This document shows, piece after piece, positions 44,330-52,419 of a DNA stretch of 64,000 bases. The notes beneath the pieces are model-generated. The model was not told the origin of the DNA and made no database searches. It worked only from the letters and a program-made list of their open reading frames with translations. The DNA is taken from positions 40,290 through 104,289 of the forward strand of contig CANQET010000006.1 of the NCBI GenBank assembly GCA_947595585.1. Direction: 5' to 3'. Position numbers and translations under genes: made by a program. Positions within the stretch are counted from its first letter, which is position 1, and every line of letters starts with the position of its first letter. Source of the stretch: an uncultured Clostridia bacterium. Lineage in GTDB: Bacteria > Bacillota > Clostridia > Christensenellales > Borkfalkiaceae.

Positions 44330-45535
44330 TTAGTCGCAGCTCTTATAGAGGACGGCAAGCCCGCCCTCCGAGGTCTCGCGGTAGCGGGCGGAGAGGTCTT
44401 TGCCCGTCTCGTACATCGTTCGCACGACGGTATCGAAGGAGATCTTGCGCGTTCCCGTGAGCACGCGGGAGAGCTCGGCGGCGGAAAGCGCACGAAGGCT
44501 CGCGACGGCGTTCCGCTCGATGCACGGGATCTGCACGTAGCCCCCCACGGGATCGCAGGTGAGGCCGAGCTGGTGCTCGAGGGCGATCTCGGCGGCATAT
44601 TCCGTCTCGGTGACCGAGGCGCCGAAGAGGCGGCAAACCGCAGCGGCGGCCATGGCGGTCGCCGTCCCCACTTCGGCCTGACAACCCGCTTCCGCCCCGC
44701 TCACCGAGGCATTTTGCTTCACGACGAGGCCGATGATCCCCGCCGTCGCAAGGGCTGCAAGGACGCGTTCCTCGGAAAAACCATGCTTATTGGAGAGATA
44801 ATAGAGCACGGCGGGAAGGATGCCGCTCGCCCCGCAGGTGGGTGCGGTGACGATGATGCCGCCGCCCGCGTTCTCCTCGCTCGTGGCGAAGGCGAAGGCG
44901 CAGAGAAGCCGCTTTTCACGCTCCTCGGGCTCCTCGTCGGGGGCGACGGTCTCGAAGAGTATCTTGGCCTTGCGGTCTACGCCGAGCGTCCCCGGGAGTT
45001 TTCCTTCGGCGACGAGGCCGCGGCGGATCCCCGCCCGCATGGCCTTCCAGATCTCGCGGAGGAAGTCCTTGATGTCGGCGTCCTCATAGTCGTATGCGAC
45101 CTGTTCGAGGGTACAGCCCTTCTCCTTGCAATAGCGCATGATCTCGCTGAAATTGCGGAATGGGTATTGATTTTTGGCGACGGTGCCCGCTTCGGTCGCA
45201 CGGCGTACGGTGCCGCCGCCCACCGAGAGCCAGACTTCGCTGCCGAGGAGCGCTTCCCCCTTGTAGGCGAAAAATTCGAGCGTGTTGGGATGGGGAAGAT
45301 CGCTACGGGTGACGTTGAAATCCACCTCCGCGGGGATGGGCGCAAAGGCGTCGATGACCGCACGGTCGGTGAGGTGCCCCTTGCCCGTGAGCGCGAGGGA
45401 GCCGTAGAGCACGATGCGGAAGCGGGTCGCCGCGGGGTAGCTCTTCGCAAATTCCGCGGCGGCGCGTGCAGGGCCCATGGTGTGCGAACTCGAAGGCCCC
45501 CGCCCGATCTTATATAATTCCTTCAGCGATTCCAT
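44330..45535 (-). CDS. sdaA: L-serine ammonia-lyase, single-chain type
   Basis: The enzyme deaminates L-serine to pyruvate with an oxygen-labile iron-sulfur cluster. The 401 residues combine the beta-type domain at the N-terminus (KIGRGPSSSHTMGPARAA) and the alpha-type domain at the C-terminus (APTCGASGILPAVLYYL, SGAEAGCQAEVGTATAMAAAA, LEHQLGLTCDPVGGYVQIPCIERN). Cysteines in the three alpha blocks are the cluster ligands. In many Clostridia these are two genes (sdaAB and sdaAA); here they are fused, as in E. coli. The ATG at 45535 follows GGGAGGG; 20 upstream in-frame codons are ignored. Confidence 0.95.
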   Translation of the reverse strand: MESLKELYKIGRGPSSSHTMGPARAAAEFAKSYPAATRFRIVLYGSLALTGKGHLTDRAVIDAFAPIPAEVDFNVTRSDLPHPNTLEFFAYKGEALLGSEVWLSVGGGTVRRATEAGTVAKNQYPFRNFSEIMRYCKEKGCTLEQVAYDYEDADIKDFLREIWKAMRAGIRRGLVAEGKLPGTLGVDRKAKILFETVAPDEEPEEREKRLLCAFAFATSEENAGGGIIVTAPTCGASGILPAVLYYLSNKHGFSEERVLAALATAGIIGLVVKQNASVSGAEAGCQAEVGTATAMAAAAVCRLFGASVTETEYAAEIALEHQLGLTCDPVGGYVQIPCIERNAVASLRALSAAELSRVLTGTRKISFDTVVRTMYETGKDLSARYRETSEGGLAVLYKSCD

Positions 45536-45606
45536 GCTTCCCTCCCGCAGTGAAGATGTTTCCCCGCATGCTGCAATTTTCCGCAAAACGCGCATACTGC
45601 AAACAA

Positions 45607-45897
45607 ATGGTGCTTTGGTATGTCCTTCTCGTCGTCTATATCCTTGCCGTGAATTACTACGGCTTCCGCCTCGTGAAGGAGAAGCGGGATGCCGAGGAGT
45701 GCGGCGCGTGTCCGCAGGGAGAAGGAAAGCTCCTGCTCGCCGCCGCGCTCGGAGGTGCGACCGCGATCTACATTGCGATGTTCTGCATGCACTACCGCCT
45801 CACGAGCCTTCTGCTCATGGTGGCGATGCCCCTTCTCGCCGTCCTCAACCTCTATTGTTTTTATCTCGGGTTCCGCTCGGTGTGGCTCTTCCTATAA
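45607..45897 (+). CDS. DUF1294 family small membrane protein
   Basis: The 96-residue protein (from the ATG at 45607) has three or four hydrophobic segments. It shows the DUF1294 pattern: VNYYGFRLVKEKRDAEE, then GEGKLLLAAALGGATAIYIAMFCMHYR and a final helix. The function of the family is unknown. The frame stays open upstream to about 45466, with further ATG codons at 45556 and 45571, and none has a good ribosome binding site, so the start is uncertain. The stop lies seven bases from that of the converging HAD gene. Confidence 0.78.
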   Translation: MVLWYVLLVVYILAVNYYGFRLVKEKRDAEECGACPQGEGKLLLAAALGGATAIYIAMFCMHYRLTSLLLMVAMPLLAVLNLYCFYLGFRSVWLFL

Positions 45898-45904
45898 GCA
45901 GAAG

Positions 45905-46741
45905 TTATGAAAGCATGCCGCGGCGGGCGCAGTACTCCTCGAGGAATTTCACGACGCCGTCTTCCTCGCAATAGCCGATGACCCCCGTCGCCTTCTCCTT
46001 GAGCCACGCATCCGCGTTCATGACGGCATACTTCTCCTCGCAGACGTCGAACATATCCGAATCGTTGGAGGTATCGCCGAAGCAGACGGCACGCTCGCTC
46101 GACGACCAACCGCGCAAGAAGCGGACGCCGTTTGCCTTGGTCGCCGCACGAGGATAGATCTCCATCCAGAAATCCTCGGCGTACGTCTCGGGGTGGAAGA
46201 TGCAGACGAAGCGCGTATCGAGCTTGAGATCGTTCCATGCCCGCGCGAGAAGATCGTAGGGGCCGATGCACTTGAAGTAGAACACATACCCGTCGGTGAG
46301 CGCTTCTTCGCTGCGGACGGGGCCGAGGCGGTCGTCCCCCGCACGGCGGTGCAGATAGCGGCGGATGCCCTCGGTCTCCCTGCCCTCCAACCAGACGAGG
46401 CGCTCCCGCGTCTTCGTCGCGCCGAACACGACGGGCAGGATGCCGTATTCATGCAGGACGGCACGGATATACCCCTTCTCCTCCTCCGCAAAGAGCACCG
46501 AAGAGAGCGTTTCGTGGGTGTTGAAATCGTAAACAAGCCCGCCGTTGTAGAGAATGGCGGGCGCGCGGAGCCTGAGCCCCGCCGTCGCACGTTTGGCGCT
46601 GATCGCCGAGCGTGCCGTAGCGTAGGTGAAAAGAATGCCCGCATCGAGCAGCTTGTTGAGTCGCTCCACGCTGTAGGCGGAGACGACCTCGTCCTTCGTC
46701 AAAAGCGTTCCGTCCAAATCGGATACGAATAATGTTCCCAT
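45905..46741 (-). CDS. Cof-type HAD phosphatase
   Basis: The 278-residue protein belongs to the HAD-IIB (Cof) class of sugar-phosphate and cofactor phosphatases. Motif I is FVSDLDGTLL with nucleophile and acid/base aspartates, motif II is TYATARS, motif III is the lysine in TKANGVRFL and motif IV is CFGDTSNDSDMF. The type C2 cap lies between motifs II and III. I start at the ATG at 46741, which begins at motif I (MGTLFVSDL); the frame runs on upstream without homology. A weak GAGGG lies about ten bases before this ATG. Substrate cannot be inferred. Confidence 0.9.
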   Translation of the reverse strand: MGTLFVSDLDGTLLTKDEVVSAYSVERLNKLLDAGILFTYATARSAISAKRATAGLRLRAPAILYNGGLVYDFNTHETLSSVLFAEEEKGYIRAVLHEYGILPVVFGATKTRERLVWLEGRETEGIRRYLHRRAGDDRLGPVRSEEALTDGYVFYFKCIGPYDLLARAWNDLKLDTRFVCIFHPETYAEDFWMEIYPRAATKANGVRFLRGWSSSERAVCFGDTSNDSDMFDVCEEKYAVMNADAWLKEKATGVIGYCEEDGVVKFLEEYCARRGMLS

Positions 46742-46931
46742 ACCGCCGTGACCCTCATACATTTTGTCCCGAAATTGTGCATACCGCCCGCAAAGCCCTT
46801 CTGCATGCGGCAAAGCCTGAAGGCGCATTGTCTTATTTGAACAATTTAAGGGCGGAAGTTTTCGATTCCGCCAAGATCTCATATAGAACAAGACCCGCAG
46901 CGAACTGCGGATCCCGATGGCGCAACTTGCC
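46742..46931 (-). other. Gap with several hairpins, no gene identified
   Basis: Three stem-loops can be drawn on the minus strand: CGCAG/CTGCG with a TTCG loop, GGCGGAA/TTCCGCC, and ATTGT/ACAAT. No T run marks a terminator and no promoter is clear. It may be the untranslated region between the DUF1858 and HAD genes or a small RNA; I cannot decide. Confidence 0.35.
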
Positions 46932-47126
46932 TTATTCCACGCCCTCGTTGAGCTTTTCGAGCAGCGCATCGAGGTCCTGTCCGTGCACAGAGACCGCTTC
47001 TTCGATCGTCTCCCCGTGCGCAAGGGCACAGCCGAAGCAGTGCATCCCCGCTGAGAGTAGGATCTCCGCCGCATTGGGATTGAGCTGAAGGCAATCCGCG
47101 ATCAACGTATCCGCCGTGATCTTCAT
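46932..47126 (-). CDS. DUF1858 domain protein
   Basis: The 64-residue protein is a single DUF1858 domain: MKITADTLIADCLQLNPNAAEILLSAGMHCFGCALAHGETIEEA. The CFGC pair (residues 30-33) is the redox-active disulfide of the family known as hybrid-cluster-protein-associated disulfide domain. It is cytoplasmic and probably takes part in redox or sulfur handling. A strong AAGGAGAACTCAT precedes the ATG. It lies between spoVAC and the HAD gene on the same strand but is probably transcribed separately. Confidence 0.92.
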   Translation of the reverse strand: MKITADTLIADCLQLNPNAAEILLSAGMHCFGCALAHGETIEEAVSVHGQDLDALLEKLNEGVE

Positions 47127-47220
47127 ATGAGTTCTCCTTATTTCTATGGTTTTATTGCTTCATATTGTACCACAATCTCGCGCGAAGTACAACTGTTTTT
47201 TCCAAAAAAGCCGAAAATTT

Positions 47221-47670
47221 TTAGAGGGTGAGCAGCCAATACAAAAGTCCTACGGCGGCGCCTGCCGTCACCCCGAAGACGATGATGGGACCTGCGACGA
47301 CGAACATCTTCGCCGCCATGCCATAGACGTACCCCTCCGTCTTGAATTCGATGGCGGGCGAGGCGACGGAGTTGGCAAAGCCCGTGATGGGCACGATGCT
47401 CCCCGCTCCCGCATTTTTCCCGATGCGGTCGTAGACGCCGAAGCCCGTGAGAAGGGTGCCGAGGAAGATGAGGATGGCGGAGACGGTCCCGGCGAGGATG
47501 TCCCCTTTCAGCCCGGCAAACTCGAGCATGTAGCGGAAAAACTGCCCGATCGCGCAGATGAAACCGCCGACGAGGAAGGCGCGGAAGCAGGTCTTGAAGT
47601 GCTTGGTGGGCGGGGCGAAGGAGTCCACATAGCGCAGATAGTTGCGGTTGTAGAAGGTGCGGGGCGTCAC
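47221..47670 (-). CDS. spoVAC: Stage V sporulation protein AC
   Basis: SpoVAC is part of the SpoVA channel in the spore inner membrane that moves Ca-dipicolinate during sporulation and germination, and it acts like a mechanosensitive channel. The 149-residue protein has the family blocks YVDSFAPPTKHFKTCFRAFLVGGFICAIGQ, ITGFANSVASPAIEFKTEGYVYGM and KMFVVAGPIIVFG, with four hydrophobic helices. I start at the GTG at 47670, which has GGGGAGG seven bases before it and gives the normal length; a further in-frame GTG lies 12 codons upstream. A tiny ORF overlaps this start. No spoVAD or spoVAE follows, unlike the usual operon. Confidence 0.9.
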   Translation of the reverse strand: MTPRTFYNRNYLRYVDSFAPPTKHFKTCFRAFLVGGFICAIGQFFRYMLEFAGLKGDILAGTVSAILIFLGTLLTGFGVYDRIGKNAGAGSIVPITGFANSVASPAIEFKTEGYVYGMAAKMFVVAGPIIVFGVTAGAAVGLLYWLLTL

Positions 47671-47753
47671 GGACGGGCCTCCCCATGGGTACGGGCGGGG
47701 AAGCACGTCTCCCGCTCTCCGCTCTTTGCAATGGGCGTTTTGACCTTTTTCAT
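47667..47753 (-). CDS. Possible 28-codon leader ORF of spoVAC
   Basis: An ATG at 47753 opens a 28-codon frame beginning MKKVKTPIAKSGERE and ending in TGA that overlaps the spoVAC GTG (GTGA). The spoVAC ribosome binding site lies inside it. This geometry suggests translational coupling. It could also be chance, since the frame is short and its own ribosome binding site is weak. Confidence 0.4.
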   Translation of the reverse strand: MKKVKTPIAKSGERETCFPARTHGEARP

Positions 47754-47758
47754 ACCCC

Positions 47759-47788
47759 TAATTTGTCCCTCATGTGCGGAAAATATAC
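47759..47788 (-). promoter_or_regulatory. Candidate forespore (sigma-G type) promoter of spoVAC
   Basis: On the minus strand GTATA (47784-47788), 18 bases and CAAATTA (47759-47765) resemble the sigma-G pattern GNATR and CATNNTA. It is the only promoter-like signal before spoVAC, and no sigma-A hexamers are seen. The match is short, so confidence is modest. Confidence 0.45.
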
Positions 47789-47794
47789 CGTGCG

Positions 47795-48400
47795 GGGTTA
47801 GGAGTTAGGGGTTAGGGGTTAGTGATTACGCCTACCCCCTCCGTGGTCCATTCCGAACACTGCCCCCTCCGTGGGAGAACTGCGCACCTACCCCCCCTGT
47901 GGTTCATTCCGAGCACTACCCCCTCCGTGGGAGGGGGATCAAGGGGGTGGAGCGGCGAAAAGGCAAGTACGCAGTCCTCCCCCTTGCTTCCCCTCTTAGG
48001 GGAATCACCTACGCAGTCCTCCCCCTCGCTTCCCCTCTTAGGGGAAGTACCCGCGTCAGCGAGGGATAGGGTTTCAAAACCCCTCAGTCACGGCTCGCGC
48101 CGCGACAGCTCCCCTACAAAGGGAGCCAAGGGTCGCTCCGAATAGTCCCGAACGTCATTTCGCCCCGACCGCAGCTTCTATTTGTTCTACTAAGGTCGGC
48201 ACGAGCCGTTCGGCGAAGTTACGAAGTAGAGAAATCTCGTACTTGAGATTCCTCCTCCCTACGGTCGTCGGAATGACGTACTGAGCGGCCCCGTCGTATT
48301 CTGCCCACCCCCCTACCCCCCTCCAATGGAGGGGGTGCGCTTAGAATGAGCCCCGTCGGGGGTATGTGGTCTGTTCTCCGATCGAGGGGGTATCGCTTGG
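47795..48400. repeat. Composite repeat island 5
   Basis: The gap between spoVAC and the phage module starts with a TTAGGGGT tandem (about 47796-47824). It continues with CCCCCTCCGTGG units (47835-47960), a partial and a full copy of the hairpin-rich unit (47978-48006, 48019-48131), the CTAAGGTCGGCACGAGCCGTTCGG unit with an AATCTCGTACTTGAGATT hairpin (48151-48281) and more CCCCCTACCCCCC units (48303-48390). The single GGAATGACGTACTGAG near 48271 matches the unit of the tandem array at 12.0 kb. Confidence 0.87.
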
Positions 48401-48463
48401 GATTGGCCGAATCGGAGATGTACTCGAAAAACCTATCGCGTGCAACGTGGAATTGCCATAGCG

Positions 48464-48496
48464 CAAAAAAGCCGCCCGCGCATTTGCGCGGGCGGC
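48464..48496 (-). terminator. Terminator of the phage head module
   Basis: On the minus strand GCCGCCCGCGC and GCGCGGGCGGC form an 11-pair stem with a four-base loop and are followed by T6. It lies about 55 bases after the last gene of the module. Confidence 0.9.
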
Positions 48497-48551
48497 GCCC
48501 GTAAACCGAAATAAACTGCTACATCCCCCCGCTTTTTCGGTCAACAGGCCA

Positions 48552-49049
48552 TTATTGCTTGCATTCCGAGGCGAGCATATCGTATAACGTCTGATAGAAG
48601 TCGCCGAGATAGGTGCGGGCGAGCGTATCCATGCGATAGGCCTCGAGACGGGCGACGGGGTCGGACGTGAGCTGCATGTAGAACTGCCGTACGACGAGAA
48701 ACCTTTGCGAGTAGCTGAGGTTGTAATTGGGGTTCGCGGGATAGCTGTAGCGCCCGTTCTCGTTCCCTTCGTTCTGGAAAGTCTCGTAGGCGAGTTCATA
48801 GAGAAGATTTTCCCGCACGAAGTCCACGGCGGCGTCTGCCGCGGCGCGAAGCCGCGCTTCCTCCCGTTTTACGGCGCTCGATCGGGCCGTATTGCGCGCC
48901 ACGGTATACAGAAAGCGCTTTGCGATCTTTGCCTCGAGATCTGCAAGCAGCTTGTCCTTCTGCGCCTGCGCGGCGCGGACCATGGAGAGCTGTACGGGGT
49001 TCAGATCCGCATATTGGGGATCGCTGAGATCGATGATGTCGATGACCAT
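48552..49049 (-). CDS. Phage module protein, last gene, unknown function
   Basis: I do not recognise this 165-residue protein. It begins MVIDIIDLSDPQYADLNPVQLSMVRAAQAQKDKLLADLEAKI, a helical stretch, and later has SYSQRFLVVRQFYMQLT and repeated aromatic residues. There is no membrane segment. It starts one base after the stop of the propeller-like gene and is the last gene before the module terminator. In podoviruses this place is taken by small head-completion or tail-needle proteins, so a structural role is plausible but unproven. Confidence 0.72.
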   Translation of the reverse strand: MVIDIIDLSDPQYADLNPVQLSMVRAAQAQKDKLLADLEAKIAKRFLYTVARNTARSSAVKREEARLRAAADAAVDFVRENLLYELAYETFQNEGNENGRYSYPANPNYNLSYSQRFLVVRQFYMQLTSDPVARLEAYRMDTLARTYLGDFYQTLYDMLASECKQ

Positions 49050-49050
49050 G

Positions 49051-50265
49051 CTATTCCTCCCTGAATTGCAGCGCTACGGCGCACAGGCGGCTGCCCGCGG
49101 GGACGCGCACCGAGAGTTCGGCCTCCTCGGCGTAGAGCGTGCGCGGAAGCTCTTTCCGCTTTCCCGCATACAGGGCCGCCGAAACTTCCCGCTCCGCCGT
49201 CTTCAGCGATAGGACGAAGGTCCCCTCCCCGTCGCAAAGGACAGAGTCGATGCGCACGGGATCTCCGCTCGAGACGTGTAATTTCGCATACAGGGTCCCC
49301 CCTTCCGCACTGCCCGTGAGGCGGTAGGCCGTGTTTCCCTTCATGCAGACGACGCCCTCCGCGCCGCCCGCGACCGTCTCGGCGGGGAAGTCGATGATGC
49401 GGTCGGTATCCGTGAGGATGTCATAGACGTAGAGGCAGCGCATGCCCATGTGCTCGGAGATGACGAAGTACTCACCGCGGCTTGCGGCCGTTTGGGTGCC
49501 TTCGACGCGCCCCACCGTCTCTGCCGTGCGCACGAGGCGGAAGCTCTCTCCCTGCAGGCACATGAGGCCGCGCGTACAATAGAACAGCACCGCGTCGCGG
49601 CAGACCCACGCCGAAGACGGGGCGATCTCCCCCGCCGCAAAGGCGAGTTTTTGCAGACGGAAGTCGATCTCTTCCCCCGTGGCCGTGAGAAGATACACGG
49701 CCCGCTCGCAGAAGACGTAGAACTTCTCTCCGCAGGGGACGAGGGCGACGATCTTCCCATCCTGCCACGGGAGGGGGAGCGTCCCCGCTTGCTCGGTCTC
49801 AGTATCCCAGATACGGGGCTTCAAGGGCGGGGTGTAGTGCAGCGTCCCGCCCTCCGCCATGAAGAGCCGCTCGTGGTAAAACGCGAGAAAATCTCCCCCC
49901 ATGTGTGCAATTTTGGTGAATTCGTCCCCGTTCAGACGGAAGAGCGTACTCGTTGAGAGCAGCAATTTTACGTCGTCTCCCCCTTCCTCGCGGTAGGCGA
50001 GCGCGGCCTTCAGATCCCCATCGGCGCTGTAGACCATCTTCGTCTTGAGGTCGTAAAAAAGTCCCTTCTCGGCCGCGTAATATTCTCCGCCGCATTCGAA
50101 GAGGGCATACACCGCATCCCCCGCCTGTGAGAGCATTTCCGCCCCCTCCGCGGGGACGAGGGCACCCCCCCGCTCCTTGAGCCCGATGCGGGCAAGGGAG
50201 ACGACCCGCTGTGCCCTGCGCATGGCATACGGCGTGAGGCGGAGTTCTCTGTGCTTCATGTCCAC
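49051..50265 (-). CDS. Phage module beta-propeller-like structural protein
   Basis: The 404-residue protein consists of repeated short strands with aromatic and glycine turns (LFECGGEYYAAEKGLFYDL, LPWQDGKIVALVPCGEKFYVFCERAVYLLTATGEE, DAVLFYCTRGLMCLQGE), the look of a beta-propeller. In P22-like phages the head-closure protein gp10 is a propeller, and the gene position here (after portal, scaffold, coat and connector) fits that. No signal peptide is present, so it is a virion protein rather than a surface protein. It overlaps the preceding gene by ten bases. Confidence 0.7.
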   Translation of the reverse strand: MDMKHRELRLTPYAMRRAQRVVSLARIGLKERGGALVPAEGAEMLSQAGDAVYALFECGGEYYAAEKGLFYDLKTKMVYSADGDLKAALAYREEGGDDVKLLLSTSTLFRLNGDEFTKIAHMGGDFLAFYHERLFMAEGGTLHYTPPLKPRIWDTETEQAGTLPLPWQDGKIVALVPCGEKFYVFCERAVYLLTATGEEIDFRLQKLAFAAGEIAPSSAWVCRDAVLFYCTRGLMCLQGESFRLVRTAETVGRVEGTQTAASRGEYFVISEHMGMRCLYVYDILTDTDRIIDFPAETVAGGAEGVVCMKGNTAYRLTGSAEGGTLYAKLHVSSGDPVRIDSVLCDGEGTFVLSLKTAEREVSAALYAGKRKELPRTLYAEEAELSVRVPAGSRLCAVALQFREE

Positions 50266-50819
50266 CTCCGTGCACGCAGTTGTGGCATACGGTGCGGATA
50301 TCCAGCCGCCGCGATCGCCGCACGGAACCTCCGCTCGAGCGCTTCGGCCTCCGTCACATGTCCCCGCGCGAGCTCGAATTCGGTCGCCGTGCCGAGGGCG
50401 AGCACCCGAAGCGTCACCCTGCCGCCCTGTTCGGGCGTATCTTCGGCCGTCTTCACGGTGGGCGCAAAGGCATATGTGACTTCCACTTCCCCCGTGTGTT
50501 CGGGCAGGATGAGGGCGGCGTATTCCTCACGAAACGGGAGGGACCTCCCTCGTTCTTTTACGCTTCGGATGAAGATCGGCACGTGGGAGAAGCGGGAAAA
50601 TACGATCCTCTCGTTCTCGGGCCGAAGGCGTTCTACGGCATGCAGGGGGAAGCAATCGGAAGAGAGGTCGCTCTCGACGAGGTTGAAGCAGCGAAGCAAA
50701 AGGGTAAGCTCCTCCTTGTATTCTTCGGACTGCTCCGAAGAAGGCTTTTCGGCCTCCGCCGCAAGGTCGCCCCGCCCGGCGAGGTCGGCGGCCGCCGAGA
50801 TCACATCCCGAACGCGCAT
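50256..50819 (-). CDS. Phage module connector-like protein
   Basis: The 187-residue protein begins MRVRDVISAAADLAGRGDLAAEA, continues with an acidic helix that resembles head-tail connector or adaptor proteins (LLLRCFNLVESDLSSD), and ends in a strand-rich part with a final ARGHVTEAEALERRFRAAIAAAGYPH helix. The ATG lies two bases before the coat gene stop on the other side; the frame continues upstream into coat DNA and is not used. Position after the coat gene and before the propeller-like protein supports a head-completion role. Confidence 0.7.
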   Translation of the reverse strand: MRVRDVISAAADLAGRGDLAAEAEKPSSEQSEEYKEELTLLLRCFNLVESDLSSDCFPLHAVERLRPENERIVFSRFSHVPIFIRSVKERGRSLPFREEYAALILPEHTGEVEVTYAFAPTVKTAEDTPEQGGRVTLRVLALGTATEFELARGHVTEAEALERRFRAAIAAAGYPHRMPQLRARRWT

Positions 50820-50820
50820 G

Positions 50821-51984
50821 TTATTCCTCCGTGATGCCCGAGAGCATGCCCTGCCCCGCGGGGCGGCTGCAGATGAGCTCGGCGTATTTGACGAGCGTTG
50901 CGGTATACGTCGGCTTGCCCGCCACCTGTTTGAGCACGGTGCCGTCTTCCCCCTCGAGCCACTGCCAATCGCAGAGCTGATGCAGGGCGAAGTCCTCGGT
51001 GTTGAGAAGGTACATCGTCCCATCGGGGCAGAAGCGGTCGGCGACGACGGGGATGCCGTTATACGAGATGGCGCGGAAGCCCCCTTCGAGGTCGACAGTA
51101 TCGATCTTGCGGTAGGCGGAGAGCAGCGAGAAGAGCGCACGGCGCACCCCCCAAGAGCAGACGATGAAGTTGACGCGGCTTCCCGAGAGTTCCTCGATCG
51201 CATCGATGGCCTTCTGGATCTCGGCCTCGGAGAGCTTCCCTACCGAAGTCTTCATGTAGGGGACCATCCACTTGTTTTCGGCACGATCGACGCCGTAGAG
51301 GGTGCCCGTATCCTTGAAGATGGCGCCGAGGCCCGTGATCTCGAGGTCCTTGGAATGCTGCAAAAAGAGCTGATAGTCGGTGGGCGTCGGGATGGCGCTG
51401 CCCGAGAGGACGATCTTCTTGTTGAGGCGGTCGACGTTCACGATGGTGCGGGGCGTCGTGGCGACGGAACCGCCCTTGTTGTAGATATCCACCGTCATGC
51501 CCTCGGACATGTTCTTCACGGTATCGACGGTATAGAGGGTGTTCTGTCCCTCGTCGACGCCCGTGATCGTGGCGATGCGGCCGCTACCGTCGCCGTAGAG
51601 CATCCTGCCGAAGTTGAAGGTGGAGCTCTTGATGAGCCCGTCCATTTCATCGTTGAGCAGGTTGACGAAGGCGCCTTCGGCGTTTGCGGAGGCGCGGATG
51701 GCTTTATCGCTGATCTCGATGACGCCATAGAGGTTCTTGAGCGAGCTCACGAATTGGACGTAGCTGTTGCCGCCGGCCGTGGGCAGGTTCCCGATTTCGG
51801 TGCCCGCCCCCACGCCGCCGTTGACGCCGTAGCGGACGGCCTTGCGGACGTCCTTGCCCCAGACGTCGGAAGTCGTCTTGCGGATGGCCGCGAGCAAGGG
51901 ATTCACCGAGCGGTCGAGCTGATCGGCAACCGCGCCGAGATAGTAAGATTTGAGTACGCTGTCTGCTGTTTCGGTCGTAACCAT
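50821..51984 (-). CDS. Phage major capsid protein (HK97-like fold expected)
   Basis: The 387-residue protein is the likely coat subunit. N-terminal MVTTETADSVLKSYYLGAVADQLDRSVNPLLAAI, then GTEIGNLPTAGGNSYVQFVSSLKNLYGVIEISDKAIRAS, a region of DNA-packaging-type contacts, and C-terminal ISYNGIPVVADRFCPDGTMYLLNTEDFALHQL. The last part is the typical P-domain to end of HK97-type coat proteins. A good AAGGAGAATTTT ribosome binding site precedes the ATG. It lies after a short acidic scaffold-like protein and before connector genes, the normal head order. Confidence 0.88.
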   Translation of the reverse strand: MVTTETADSVLKSYYLGAVADQLDRSVNPLLAAIRKTTSDVWGKDVRKAVRYGVNGGVGAGTEIGNLPTAGGNSYVQFVSSLKNLYGVIEISDKAIRASANAEGAFVNLLNDEMDGLIKSSTFNFGRMLYGDGSGRIATITGVDEGQNTLYTVDTVKNMSEGMTVDIYNKGGSVATTPRTIVNVDRLNKKIVLSGSAIPTPTDYQLFLQHSKDLEITGLGAIFKDTGTLYGVDRAENKWMVPYMKTSVGKLSEAEIQKAIDAIEELSGSRVNFIVCSWGVRRALFSLLSAYRKIDTVDLEGGFRAISYNGIPVVADRFCPDGTMYLLNTEDFALHQLCDWQWLEGEDGTVLKQVAGKPTYTATLVKYAELICSRPAGQGMLSGITEE

Positions 51985-52043
51985 AAAATTCTCCTTAAAT
52001 TACAGATGTTTTGCGGGCGCGGCGCGCCGCGCCCGCGATGCGG

Positions 52044-52418
52044 TCATCTATGCTGCCGCTTGAGATACCCGAGTGCGAGCGCACCCGCTTCGCGAATGCT
52101 CGCACACCGCACTTGCGGTGCGGCGACGCGTGCGCCTTCCGCACCCATGAGGGGCACTTTGGACTGCGGCAGGGCGCCGCCCGAAGCGCCGTCGCGCTGC
52201 TCCTCCCCGTTTGGGACCGTCTCCCCTTTCTCCTCCTGCGAAGACGGCGCATGCGCAGCTATGGGAACGGATGCTTCCTCGAGTGCCTTCAGCCGTTGAC
52301 TGCGGCGGGTAAATTCGGCTTCGAGCTCTCCGTACGCACGCGCGAGGGCATCGACGCTCTTGAATTTTCCCGCAAGAAGTCCTTCGGCGGGGTTCGCGTT
52401 TTTGTTTTCCTCTTCCAC
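52044..52418 (-). CDS. Scaffold-like acidic protein of the phage module
   Basis: The 124-residue protein starts with a GTG at 52418 that has AAGGAG six bases upstream, one base after the portal stop. It is charged and helical (VEEENKNANPAEGLLAGKFKSVDALARAYGELEAEFTRRSQRLKALEE), then flexible (residues 55-95), with a C-terminal ASIREAGALALGYLKRQHR helix. Size, composition and position between portal and coat fit a scaffolding protein that guides capsid assembly. The frame upstream overlaps the portal gene and is not coding. Confidence 0.72.
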   Translation of the reverse strand: MEEENKNANPAEGLLAGKFKSVDALARAYGELEAEFTRRSQRLKALEEASVPIAAHAPSSQEEKGETVPNGEEQRDGASGGALPQSKVPLMGAEGARVAAPQVRCASIREAGALALGYLKRQHR

Positions 52419-52419
52419 T

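Noticed and set aside
46742..46931. Possible tRNA or SRP RNA in the gap before the HAD gene
   Set aside because: Hairpins do not form a cloverleaf and no SRP tetraloop or conserved domain was found.
47221..47753. Frameshift joining the 28-codon ORF to spoVAC
   Set aside because: The spoVAC GTG has its own strong ribosome binding site and gives the normal family length, so no frameshift is needed.
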